From Candidatus Peregrinibacteria bacterium RIFCSPLOWO2_01_FULL_48_20 (GTDB lineage: Bacteria > Patescibacteriota > Gracilibacteria > UBA1369 > 2-02-FULL-48-14), in the NCBI GenBank assembly GCA_001787475.1, contig MFXB01000025.1, forward strand, positions 1 through 12,545: DNA of 12,545 bases, in the 5' to 3' direction. The notes below the pieces were generated by a model. That model saw only the letters and a list, made by a program, of their open reading frames with translations, was not told the DNA's origin and searched no databases. This document shows, piece after piece, positions 1-7,318 of this stretch. Both the position numbers and the translations under genes were made by a program. Within the stretch, counting starts at the first letter, position 1; each line of letters starts with the position of its first letter.

Positions 1-1
1 G

Positions 2-3000
2 GCCTTGGAAGGATTTTACTACAAACCGCGCATTGACGATTCCGTTTTGGCGGAACATGCCGAAGGGCTCATCGGTCTTTCCGGAAGTTTGAACGGCGTC
101 ATCCCCAAGGCGATTCTGGATAATAATTTGCCCGGCGCTAAGGAAGCCATTCTAAAGTATCAGAAAATTTTCGGAAAAGAGTTTTTCTTTTTGGAGCTTC
201 AACACCATCCGGAAATTGCGAACTGGAGCATTGTGAACAGTAAGTTGTTGGAACTTGCGAAGGAAACCGGCGCGCCACCGGTGGCCGCGAACGATTGTCA
301 TTACGCCGTGACGGAAGATGCCGAAGCGCACGACGTGCTCATTTGCGTGCAAACGCAAAGAACTGTCGATGACGAACATCGCTTTAAATTTGTCGGCAAT
401 TATTCGATGCGCTCACCGGAAGACATGGTGGAGGCGTTTCAATTTTGTCCGGAGGCTGTGGAAAACACGGTGAAAATCGCGGAAATGTGCAAGGTGGAAA
501 TTGAATTCGGGCAACAGCAAATTCCGAATTTTGAAACGGGAAAAGTGAAACCGGAAAAATATTTGCGTGAACTCTGCGAGAAAGGTTTTGAAGAGAGATA
601 TGGAAAGGAAGGGAGCCTCGGCTTCGCCGAGCACGAAGCGCGCGAGCGCCTGGAATTTGAGCTGGAAACCGTTCACAAAATGGGCTTCGACACCTACTTT
701 TTGATTGTGCATGACTTCATTCGGCACGCCAAAGAAAGCGGCGTGGTCGTGGGCCCCGGGCGCGGAAGCGCCGCCGGTTCCATTATTGCGTATTGTCTGC
801 GCATCACCGAACTCGATCCCCTTAAGTATGGACTTCTTTTTGAACGATTTCTAAACCCGGAACGTATCAGCATGCCGGATATTGACGTGGACTTTGCCGA
901 CAATAGACGTGATGAAGTGTTGGATTACGTCACAAAAAAGTATGGAGCGGACCATGTGGCTCAAATCATCACCTTTGGAACGCTTGCCGCCAAAGCGGCC
1001 ATTCGCGATGCCGGCAGAGCGCTGGGCTTCAGTTACGCCGAAGTCGACGCCGTGGCCAGAAAAGTTCCGCCCGCCATTTTTGGGAAATACGCTCCCCTGC
1101 AAGAATCGGTCACGCACGATCCCGAATTTTCCAAGCTTTATAAGGAAGACGCGAACGCCAAGGAAATCTTGGATACCGCCATTAAATTGGAGGGCACCAT
1201 TCGCCAAGTGGGAACGCATGCCTGCGCGGTCATTATTTCTCGCGATCCTTTGACCGAGCATACGGCGCTGCAAAAAGCCGCCGGCGACCTGGAAGGAATT
1301 GTAACGCAGTACTCCATGAAACCCTGTGAAGAACTCGGGCTGCTTAAAATGGATTTTCTCGGGCTCAAAAACTTGAGCATCATTGAAACGACTTTGGGAA
1401 TTTTGAGACGCACGCGTCCGGAGGTGATCGTGGATCTTCCCAATCTTCCCATGGACGACGCAAAACCCTACGAACTTTTGAAACGCGGAGAAACCACCGG
1501 AGTCTTCCAATTTGAATCGGCCGGAATGAAGCGCTACCTCCGCGAACTCAAGCCCACCGATTTCGGAGACCTCATTGCCATGGTGTCTTTGTATCGCCCG
1601 GGACCCATGCAGTTCATTTCCACTTACATCGACGGAAAGCACGGAAAAAAGAAAGTGACGTATTTGCATCCGTCGCTGGAGGAGGTTTTGAAGGAAACGT
1701 ATGGAATTGCCATTTATCAGGAGCAAATTTTGGAAATTGCGAAGCGGTTCGCGGGCTTTACATTGGGCGAGGCGGACTTGCTCCGCCGAGCCATCGGAAA
1801 GAAAATCGCGAAAGAACTGTCCGCTCAACGCGAGAAATTTATTGAGGGCGCCGTGAAGACCGGCAATCAAAAAAAACTGGCGGAAAAAATCTTTGATGAA
1901 GTGATCGAACCTTTTGCCGGTTATGGATTTAACAAATCTCACGCGGCATGTTACGCGCTCATCGCCTACCAAACCGCCTATCTCAAAGCTCACTTCCCCG
2001 CCGAGTTCATGGCCGCTTTGCTCACGTCCGATGCCGATAATACCGATCGCATCGTGGTGGAAATTGAAGAGTGCCGCAATATGGGCATTGCCGTTTTACC
2101 GCCGCATATCAATGAGTCGCGCGGCCATTTCACCGTTGTCGACGAAAAAAATATTCGTTTCGGACTCATGGCCGTGAAAGGCATGGGCGAAGGACCGACC
2201 CACGAAATCATTCGCATCCGTGAAAAAGAAGGACCTTTCATTAATTTGGAAAATTTTGCCCGTCGCGTTCCCGCCAAAATGCTCAATAAAAAGAGTATCG
2301 AGTGCCTCGCCTTTTCCGGCACTCTCGATGATCTTGGTGAACGCGCTCAAATCGCCGCAAACTACGAAGCAATTTCAAACTACGCAAAAAATATTCAATC
2401 CTCTTTGTCCGAAGGTCAAACCGATATTTTCGGTATGATGCCCGGCAGTGAAACCCAAAACCTCAAACTCACCACGATGAAAGCCGCCGACTCCAATCAA
2501 CGTTTTCGTTGGGAAAAAGAGTATCTCGGGCTTTCTATCAGCGGCCATCCGCTCCAAGGAATGAAAGCCTACCTGCAAAGCAAAGGCAAACTCATCGGCA
2601 CGCTGAATGAAAAATTCGTCGATAAAAAAATCAAAGTCACCGGCCTTGTCGCGCAAATTCGTCGCGTCATGACCAAAGCCGGCAAATACATGGCTATGGG
2701 CGAACTCGAAGATCCCACCGCGCGCGTCTCTTTTGTGCTCTTCCCTCGCGCTTACGATTCTTTCGGCGCCATGCTTGAAGAAGATCACGTCTATTCCTTT
2801 GAAGGCCGTCTCGATCTTCGCAGCGAAGACTTTCAAATCGCCATCGATACCCTTACTCCCCTTTCGCTCGAAAACATGATTGCTTCCGCCAAAGACAAAA
2901 ATCTTTTTGATGCCGAAGAGCGCATTGTGGGTGTTCCCGCCTTACGCGCCGCCGAAGTCCCGGAAGGCGATGCCGACAAGGGCGAAGAACCGGAAACCAC

Positions 3001-3208
3001 CGGCCCTTATGTGATAGAGCTCGACGCCGGCACCAGCCCCTCCGTCCTCAGTCGCTTGAAACCGCTTCTTGAATCCTACAAAGGAGACACCACCGTGGAA
3101 ATCCATATTCCCGCCGAACATTCTCTCAAACGTGTGAAAGTTCCTTTTGGCGTGGACGTTGCGAACCCTGAGCTTCAGGGCGAGTTGAAAAAACTTTTGG
3201 TCGCTTGA
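2..3208 (+). CDS. dnaE: DNA polymerase III alpha subunit, 5' end outside the window
   Basis: Catalytic subunit of the replicative DNA polymerase. The frame is open from base 2 and the first residues (GFYYKPRID) match a region about 110-120 residues into bacterial DnaE, so the start lies upstream; the TTG at 5 is internal. Counting from base 5: the end of the PHP domain with a NDCHY metal-site motif near 95; PGRGS at 251-255; palm catalytic aspartates in PDIDVDF at 291-297; the third aspartate in YIDGKHG at 543; the fingers segment GYGFNKSHAACYAL near 640; a helix-hairpin-helix region; a beta-clamp binding motif QTDIF at 805-809; an OB fold (KVTGLVAQIRRV) near 880; and a C-terminal domain. The total length is about that of the E. 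coli type, with no intein or frameshift. It ends in TGA at 3206. No terminator hairpin follows before the toxin promoter. Identification is secure. Confidence 0.98.
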   Translation, partial: ALEGFYYKPRIDDSVLAEHAEGLIGLSGSLNGVIPKAILDNNLPGAKEAILKYQKIFGKEFFFLELQHHPEIANWSIVNSKLLELAKETGAPPVAANDCHYAVTEDAEAHDVLICVQTQRTVDDEHRFKFVGNYSMRSPEDMVEAFQFCPEAVENTVKIAEMCKVEIEFGQQQIPNFETGKVKPEKYLRELCEKGFEERYGKEGSLGFAEHEARERLEFELETVHKMGFDTYFLIVHDFIRHAKESGVVVGPGRGSAAGSIIAYCLRITELDPLKYGLLFERFLNPERISMPDIDVDFADNRRDEVLDYVTKKYGADHVAQIITFGTLAAKAAIRDAGRALGFSYAEVDAVARKVPPAIFGKYAPLQESVTHDPEFSKLYKEDANAKEILDTAIKLEGTIRQVGTHACAVIISRDPLTEHTALQKAAGDLEGIVTQYSMKPCEELGLLKMDFLGLKNLSIIETTLGILRRTRPEVIVDLPNLPMDDAKPYELLKRGETTGVFQFESAGMKRYLRELKPTDFGDLIAMVSLYRPGPMQFISTYIDGKHGKKKVTYLHPSLEEVLKETYGIAIYQEQILEIAKRFAGFTLGEADLLRRAIGKKIAKELSAQREKFIEGAVKTGNQKKLAEKIFDEVIEPFAGYGFNKSHAACYALIAYQTAYLKAHFPAEFMAALLTSDADNTDRIVVEIEECRNMGIAVLPPHINESRGHFTVVDEKNIRFGLMAVKGMGEGPTHEIIRIREKEGPFINLENFARRVPAKMLNKKSIECLAFSGTLDDLGERAQIAANYEAISNYAKNIQSSLSEGQTDIFGMMPGSETQNLKLTTMKAADSNQRFRWEKEYLGLSISGHPLQGMKAYLQSKGKLIGTLNEKFVDKKIKVTGLVAQIRRVMTKAGKYMAMGELEDPTARVSFVLFPRAYDSFGAMLEEDHVYSFEGRLDLRSEDFQIAIDTLTPLSLENMIASAKDKNLFDAEERIVGVPALRAAEVPEGDADKGEEPETTGPYVIELDAGTSPSVLSRLKPLLESYKGDTTVEIHIPAEHSLKRVKVPFGVDVANPELQGELKKLLVA

Positions 3209-3219
3209 TGTAGAAAAAT

Positions 3220-3246
3220 TCAGGATTATTTCAGGTTTTTGTCAGG
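3220..3246 (+). repeat. Three phased TCAGG repeats, candidate operator
   Basis: TCAGG occurs at 3220-3224, 3231-3235 and 3242-3246, exactly 11 bp apart, about one helical turn. The last copy overlaps the proposed -35 of the toxin promoter. The spacing suggests a protein binding one face of the DNA. That it is an operator is inference. Confidence 0.4.
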
Positions 3247-3273
3247 ACAAGGTGGTTTGGGCTTCTTTATAAT
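3244..3273 (+). promoter_or_regulatory. Sigma70-like promoter of the MazF-like gene
   Basis: A perfect TATAAT lies at 3268-3273 with AGGACA (4/6) at 3244-3249, spacing 18. The predicted transcription start is near 3280, giving a leader of about 16 nt before the ATG at 3296. Confidence 0.55.
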
Positions 3274-3295
3274 GAGGGTTCATTAAATTTTAATT

Positions 3296-3694
3296 ATGCT
3301 TATTCGTGTAAAAAGGTTTTCGGAGTGGATGAGCTTCAAGGAGATGCTCCACTCCATCATTCATAAACCACCCATGGTATCTGATGGGGAAATGTGGTGG
3401 GCAAGTTTGGGAGAGAATATTGGTGCCGAAATAAATGGAAAAGATCGACGATTCTCACGTCCGGTAATTATCTTGAGGAAATTAGCGAATGGTTTTTACA
3501 TAATAATTCCTGTCACCACTCAAGTTCATTATGGAAGCTGGTATGTAAACTTTAAGCAAAAAGGCATTGAAATGTCAGCCTGCCTCCATCAAGTTCGTTC
3601 CATTGATTACAGAAGAGTGCTTCGGTGTTTGGGCCAACTCGATGACCCCGATTTCAATCGAGTGAAAGAGGGCTTCCTAAAACTTTGCAAATAA
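3296..3694 (+). CDS. PemK/MazF-family toxin (endoribonuclease fold), no antitoxin gene adjacent
   Basis: 132 residues. The core from residue 32 onward (GEMWWASLGENIGAEINGKD, then FSRPVIIL) is the first beta hairpin and loop of the MazF/PemK family; the Arg of FSRP corresponds to the usual loop arginine, and VTTQ corresponds to the beta-strand Thr of the active site. HQVRSIDYRRV near 99-109 matches the conserved (S/D)Q(V/I)R...(K/R)R segment, with His where most relatives have Ser or Asp. A basic N-terminal extension of about 30 residues (VKRFSEWMSFKEMLHS) fits variants I associate with Patescibacteria. MazF proteins cut mRNA and are normally paired with a small DNA-binding antitoxin gene; the 87 bases upstream hold none and aspS follows. 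A structured minus-strand RNA ends at its stop codon. No Shine-Dalgarno. The family is fairly sure; toxicity is not shown. Confidence 0.85.
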   Translation: MLIRVKRFSEWMSFKEMLHSIIHKPPMVSDGEMWWASLGENIGAEINGKDRRFSRPVIILRKLANGFYIIIPVTTQVHYGSWYVNFKQKGIEMSACLHQVRSIDYRRVLRCLGQLDDPDFNRVKEGFLKLCK

Positions 3695-3722
3695 AAAATA
3701 GGCCCTCCCATTTCTGGGAGGG
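3692..3722 (-). terminator. Intrinsic terminator on the minus strand
   Basis: CCCTCCCA (3703-3710) and TGGGAGGG (3715-3722) form a perfect 8-bp stem around a 4-base loop. On the minus strand it is followed by CCTATTTTTTAT, a good U-tract; on the plus strand no T-run follows. It therefore terminates leftward transcription, and the U-tract overlaps the stop codon of the MazF-like gene. Confidence 0.7.
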
Positions 3723-3913
3723 GTAGCGGGAAAATCCCGAAAGTAATTAGAGTCTAGCAAAATCCCTTTAGGCCTGCAAGGAATTTGCTGTAGATATTAC
3801 CCCACCGAGCTACGGTGGGGCGGGAAGGAATCCCGAAAAGCGACTTTCACTCACCTGGCCTGGGCTACTCTATGAGAGGAGTTCCTCAGAAGTGTTCTGT
3901 GATCGGCAGAACA
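3692..3913 (-). ncRNA. Candidate structured non-coding RNA of about 220 nt, family unknown
   Basis: Read on the minus strand, this stretch has a promoter just upstream, an RNA-like series of hairpins and a terminator. In 5' to 3' order of the RNA: a 5'-terminal 7-bp hairpin (3913-3907/3899-3893); a small GAGG/CCTC hairpin near 3886-3875; CGGGA/TCCCG (3835-3831/3825-3821); an 8-bp CCCCACCG/CGGTGGGG hairpin (3820-3813/3807-3800); a long stem of about 12 pairs with one mismatch and one bulge (3789-3778/3768-3756); a second CGGGA/TCCCG (3739-3735/3731-3727); and the terminator stem. The pair 'CTTTcCGGGA hairpin then GC-rich 8-bp hairpin' occurs twice, so the molecule has two related modules. I looked for and did not find RNase P, tmRNA, SRP, 6S or T-box signatures. 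It could instead be a pair of dispersed palindromic repeats. Confidence 0.45.
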
Positions 3914-3918
3914 TCCCC

Positions 3919-3947
3919 ATCTTACCCAAACTCATTTTTGACTTCAA
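3919..3947 (-). promoter_or_regulatory. Sigma70-like promoter reading leftward (ncRNA)
   Basis: On the minus strand TTGAAG (3947-3942, 4/6) is followed after exactly 17 bp by TAAGAT (3924-3919, 4/6). The predicted start is 3912-3914, the first base of the 5'-terminal hairpin of the candidate RNA. Each box is only moderate; the agreement with the RNA 5' hairpin and the terminator raises confidence. Confidence 0.45.
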
Positions 3948-3966
3948 TGCCATTGCATCTTACAAT
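3938..3966 (+). promoter_or_regulatory. Sigma70 promoter of aspS
   Basis: TTGACT (3938-3943, 5/6), a 17-bp spacer and TACAAT (3961-3966, 5/6). The predicted start near 3973 gives a leader of about 24 nt. It lies inside the upstream extension of the aspS frame, so it rules out a start at 3892. Its -35 overlaps by two bases the -35 of the leftward promoter. Confidence 0.7.
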
Positions 3967-3996
3967 GCACTCAACCTAATATTGATCTCACATCCT

Positions 3997-5763
3997 ATGT
4001 ATCGAACCCATACCTGTGGCGAACTCCGCGCTTCCCATGACTCCGAAACCGTTACTCTGAGCGGATGGGTGCACCGACGACGCGACCACGGAGAACTTAT
4101 TTTTATTGATCTTCGCGACCGCTACGGCCTCACTCAAATTGTATTTGATCCCGCTCTTAATAAGGAAGCTCATGCGCTCGCCGAAACAGTGCGCTCCGAG
4201 TTTGTTTTGAAAGTGACCGGGAAAGTGTGGGTTCGCCCCGCCGGACTCGAGAATAAGGAGCTTGCCACCGGCGCCATTGAGGTACGCATCACCGAGATTG
4301 AAATTTTGAACAAAGCCAAAACTCCGCCTTTTGAAATCGACCAAGATAAGGAAGTGAACGAAGAGCTCCGCCTCAAGTACCGCTACCTCGATCTGCGCAA
4401 AGAGCGCATGAAGAACAACCTCGTGTTCCGCCACAAGTTCATCAAGCGTCTGCGCGACCTCATGGACGAACGCGGCTTTTGTGAAGTGGAAACGCCCATG
4501 CTCATGAAGGGCACTCCCGAGGGCAGCCGCGAATTCATTGTGCCCGCCCGCCTCTACCCCGGAACTTTTTACGTTTTGCCCCAATCTCCTCAGCAGCTCA
4601 AGCAGCTTTTGATGGTGAGCGGCATGGATAAATATTTCCAGATCGCCCGCTGTTTCCGCGACGAAGATTCCCGTGGAGATCGCCAACCCGAATTCACCCA
4701 GCTCGACCTTGAAATGTCTTTTGTGGAAGAAGAGGACGTGATGAGCCTGAACGAAGAAGTGCTGACGATTTTGCTCAAGGAGCTCGTGCCCGAAAAAGAA
4801 ATCATGCAAACGCCGTTCCCCCGCCTCACCTGGCACGATGCCATGAGCCGTTTTGGAACCGATAAACCCGACCTGCGCTTTGGAATGGAAATCCGTGACG
4901 TGACCGAACTCGTGAAAGGCTGTGATTTTAAGGTTTTTGCCGATGCCGCCGCGAAAGGTTATGTGAAATGCCTCACCGTGGAAGGTGGCGCCGAATTCAG
5001 CCGAAAGGAAATCGATGACATGACCGAGCTCGCCAAAGTCTACGGAGCTAAAGGATTGGCCTACATTCAAATGGAAGCCGACGGCCCCAAGGCGCCGATT
5101 GCGAAATTCTTTAAGCCCGAAGAGCTCGAAGCTCTAGTCAAAGCCGCTGAAGCCAAGACCGGCGATATTATTTTCTTCTCGGCCAGCGACAGTTTCGAGG
5201 TAGCCTGCAACGCCCTCGGTTACGTGCGTCTCGCCTGTGGCGACCGCTTCAAGCTCCGCGACCCCAAGAAACTCGCTTTGCTCTGGGTGACCGACTTCCC
5301 TTTGTTCGAATACAGCGAAGCAGAAAAGCGCCTCGCTTCCGCCCACCACCCCTTCACCGCTCCCAAGGACGACCAAATCGCCCAACTCGACACCGACCCC
5401 AAAAACGTTTTAGCCAAAGCCTACGACATCGCCATGAACGGCAGCGAAATCGGCGGCGGCTCCATCCGTATCCACTCCCCCATTGTCCAAGAAAAAATCT
5501 TCAAGACTTTGGGAATTAGCGACGTAGAAATTGGCCGACGATTCGGCCACATTCTCGAAGCCTTCGAATACGGAGCACCCCCCCACGGAGGAATCGCCTT
5601 GGGCCTCGATAGAATTTTGATGCTCCTACGTGACGAACCCAACATCCGCGAAGTGATTGCGTTTCCGAAGGACAGCAAGGCGAAGGACTTACTTACAGGC
5701 GCACCCTCAAGCCTGCCGGATGAGACGCTGAAGGAGATGCATGTGAAGTGTGTGGAAGAGTAG
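3997..5763 (+). CDS. aspS: Aspartyl-tRNA synthetase, bacterial type, probably non-discriminating (Asp/Asn)
   Basis: 588 residues, normal bacterial length. It charges tRNA with aspartate. Domains: an N-terminal OB-fold anticodon-binding domain (about 1-105, GWVHRRRDHG at 23-32); a class II catalytic core with the flipping-loop region LPQSPQQLKQLLM; motif 2 FRDEDSRGDRQPEFTQ at 220-235; the bacterial GAD insertion (about 290-410); and motif 3 GIALGLDRI at 532-540 with its Arg539. The start at 3997 is chosen because homologues begin at MYRTHTCGEL, and the promoter lies inside the longer open frame that begins at 3892. His31 and Gly83 match the two residues (His31, Gly82) known from Pseudomonas aeruginosa AspRS to permit tRNA-Asn recognition, so this enzyme probably also makes Asp-tRNA-Asn for GatCAB transamidation. 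No Shine-Dalgarno precedes the ATG. Confidence 0.98.
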   Translation: MYRTHTCGELRASHDSETVTLSGWVHRRRDHGELIFIDLRDRYGLTQIVFDPALNKEAHALAETVRSEFVLKVTGKVWVRPAGLENKELATGAIEVRITEIEILNKAKTPPFEIDQDKEVNEELRLKYRYLDLRKERMKNNLVFRHKFIKRLRDLMDERGFCEVETPMLMKGTPEGSREFIVPARLYPGTFYVLPQSPQQLKQLLMVSGMDKYFQIARCFRDEDSRGDRQPEFTQLDLEMSFVEEEDVMSLNEEVLTILLKELVPEKEIMQTPFPRLTWHDAMSRFGTDKPDLRFGMEIRDVTELVKGCDFKVFADAAAKGYVKCLTVEGGAEFSRKEIDDMTELAKVYGAKGLAYIQMEADGPKAPIAKFFKPEELEALVKAAEAKTGDIIFFSASDSFEVACNALGYVRLACGDRFKLRDPKKLALLWVTDFPLFEYSEAEKRLASAHHPFTAPKDDQIAQLDTDPKNVLAKAYDIAMNGSEIGGGSIRIHSPIVQEKIFKTLGISDVEIGRRFGHILEAFEYGAPPHGGIALGLDRILMLLRDEPNIREVIAFPKDSKAKDLLTGAPSSLPDETLKEMHVKCVEE

Positions 5764-5798
5764 GGAATAATTGAATTTGCTTTACAGTAACTGACCAA

Positions 5799-6809
5799 AT
5801 GACAAGAGATGATTTCCCTACTAAAATTAAATTAAAACTTGCTCAAAGGGTAGGTTATAGGTGCTCAATTCCTGCATGTAGAATAATTACAGTCGGTCCA
5901 GGGGAAGAGTCTCAGGAGAGCGTGAACAATATTGGCATGGCTAGTCATATATATGGAGCTGTTGATTCCCCTAATTCACCGCGTTCTAATGCGGAAATGA
6001 CAACAGCTGAACGTAAATCAATTGAAAATGGTATTTGGACTTGCAGAAATTGTGGGACTAAAATTGATAATGATGAGGAAACCTACACGCCAGAAAAACT
6101 AAAAGAGTGGAAGAAAGAAAGCGAACAGCATGCAAAGACTTTACTGGGAAGCTCTCACGAGCCAACAAGGAGCCTCTATGAACCAACTGTTTCAGAAAAA
6201 AGAGATCAAATAATTGCAAATGCCTACTTTGGTATTCCTGGGTTATTCTTAGCTTTTTTCCGACTAACGCCAGTTTTTATTTCTCAACACAAACAGCTAT
6301 CACAAAAAGCGAAACATGCATTTGGGATACCAGACGAAAGTTTTCCATTTCCAAGTTTAGACGTAGTGCCAGTTGAAACAAAGTTAAACATGGGAAAGTA
6401 TGTTTTCCTTGGAACTTCTTCAGACAGAGGGAGAGGAGCTGTCTTAGATACTTTGGCAATAGATGAAGAAGTATTGAAAGAAGTTCTTGTTGATACTCCC
6501 ATAGAGACTATACCTTCAAATGCATACTCTCCAAATGGGACACCTCTTACGGTACTTGAATGGTGTAAAATTTTAGCACAAGACGTATACGAAAAGTGTA
6601 ACGAATTACTAACGAAGTACGCAGCTGCAGGTAGCCCTGAGCTGATAGACCGAATCGAATTACTTAAAAATAAAAGTGACTTAGTCAGATCATTTGAGAA
6701 TAATGGGAATGAAGTGAATTTATTTCATGCAAAAAGATTTTTACTGGGAATGATAATGAATATCGTGTGGCTATACCGTCGTTTTGAGGAACTTAAAAAG
6801 TTGCCTTAA
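5799..6809 (+). CDS. HNH-fold protein with zinc-ribbon N-terminus and uncharacterised helical C-terminus
   Basis: 336 residues. The N-terminal 115 residues follow an HNH-like pattern: Cys22 and Cys27, then ASHIYGA with His50, then ENGIW with Asn77, then CRNC (Cys82, Cys85), IDND, and LKEWKKESE. The four cysteines would hold a structural zinc. The third catalytic position, His in classic HNH nucleases, is Gly86, so cleavage activity is uncertain; relatives of this 'NGIW.C..C...ID' type often vary there. Residues 120-336 show no motif I recognise and are mostly alpha-helical in character. It begins 35 bases after aspS with no clear promoter or Shine-Dalgarno, so it may be read through from aspS. 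Base composition is clearly AT-richer than aspS, suggesting acquisition. Defence function is inferred from the neighbours. Confidence 0.75.
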   Translation: MTRDDFPTKIKLKLAQRVGYRCSIPACRIITVGPGEESQESVNNIGMASHIYGAVDSPNSPRSNAEMTTAERKSIENGIWTCRNCGTKIDNDEETYTPEKLKEWKKESEQHAKTLLGSSHEPTRSLYEPTVSEKRDQIIANAYFGIPGLFLAFFRLTPVFISQHKQLSQKAKHAFGIPDESFPFPSLDVVPVETKLNMGKYVFLGTSSDRGRGAVLDTLAIDEEVLKEVLVDTPIETIPSNAYSPNGTPLTVLEWCKILAQDVYEKCNELLTKYAAAGSPELIDRIELLKNKSDLVRSFENNGNEVNLFHAKRFLLGMIMNIVWLYRRFEELKKLP

Positions 6810-6849
6810 GAAGCTTGGCTAACTTTTCCTTACCCCTCTCCTGGCCATG

Positions 6850-6858
6850 TGTTAAAGT
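6850..6858 (+). promoter_or_regulatory. Weak extended -10 candidate before the 119-residue gene
   Basis: TG-T-TAAAGT (extended -10; hexamer 6853-6858, 4/6) with only a poor -35 (TTACCC at 6830-6835, spacing 17). The start would fall near 6865, about 20 bases before the ATG at 6886. Offered as the only candidate in this 76-base gap. Confidence 0.3.
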
Positions 6859-6885
6859 GCGGTGGAGAAGTAAAAAACCTTTTCG

Positions 6886-7245
6886 ATGCCAAATCGCAAT
6901 CTAAATACTTTAGAGTTGAAGAAGGTGAATACTCTTTTAGGTAGAGTTCGAAAGAGTATTTTAGAGTATTCAAATGGAGACTTAGATCTTGAGTTCGCGC
7001 TTAGAAGAAAGATTTACAAAGAATTGACCTATGACGAAAGAGGTAAACCCCATCTTCGAATGAAATTAAAAAAGAAGAAACGTGTATCCCAAAACAATCT
7101 TTGCACAAGCTGCAAGCAAATTCTCCCCTTAAAATATGCGGTCCTTGACCGTCTCAACGCCAAAGATGGTTACACCGAAGAAAACACAAACCTGATCTGT
7201 CCTGATTGCGATACGGAGATTCAAAGATCGAGGTCTTACAAGTAG
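6886..7245 (+). CDS. Small degenerate HNH-fold (zinc-ribbon) protein
   Basis: 119 residues. The N-terminal half (NTLELKKVNTLLGRVRKSI... RRKIYKELTYDERGKP) is charged and helical, followed by a lysine-rich patch (KLKKKKR at 60-66) suited to nucleic acid binding. The C-terminal part is an HNH-like zinc ribbon: Cys73-x2-Cys76, PLKYAVLDRL, GYTEENTNL with Asn102, Cys105-x2-Cys108. In active HNH nucleases the DH pair and a His after the last CxxC are catalytic; here they are Asp88-Arg89 and Asp109, so both histidines are missing while the zinc cysteines and Asn remain. It resembles a hypothetical family I recall from many bacteria. It is probably a DNA- or RNA-binding accessory protein rather than a nuclease. 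It sits between the larger HNH-fold gene and a PD-(D/E)XK nuclease gene, same strand. Confidence 0.7.
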   Translation: MPNRNLNTLELKKVNTLLGRVRKSILEYSNGDLDLEFALRRKIYKELTYDERGKPHLRMKLKKKKRVSQNNLCTSCKQILPLKYAVLDRLNAKDGYTEENTNLICPDCDTEIQRSRSYK

Positions 7246-7283
7246 GCACCCTCTAGCCTAGATTCTACGCCTCTACGAAATGA

Positions 7284-7312
7284 TTTATTTATTGGAGAAT
7301 ACAAATTACAAT
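7284..7312 (+). promoter_or_regulatory. Candidate promoter giving a leaderless transcript (PD-(D/E)XK gene)
   Basis: TACAAT (7307-7312, 5/6) with a poor TTTATT (7284-7289, 3/6) at 17-bp spacing. Counting seven bases from the -10 puts the transcription start at 7319, exactly the A of the ATG. Confidence 0.4.
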
Positions 7313-7318
7313 TAACAT

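Noticed and set aside
851..1993. A 380-codon open frame on the minus strand within dnaE.
   Set aside because: It lies antisense to conserved polymerase core motifs, has no family signature, and long antisense frames arise from the codon bias of the real gene.
3892..3996. An N-terminal extension of 35 residues for AspRS.
   Set aside because: Homologues start at MYRTHTCGEL, and the best promoter (3938-3966) lies inside the extension.
3695..3996. A T-box or other riboswitch leader for aspS on the plus strand.
   Set aside because: No T-box consensus or antiterminator is present. The aspS promoter is downstream of the hairpins, and the only terminator-like hairpin works on the minus strand.
3988..5070. 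A 360-codon open frame on the minus strand within aspS.
   Set aside because: Same reasoning: a mirror of aspS codons, rich in Phe and His, with no recognisable domain.
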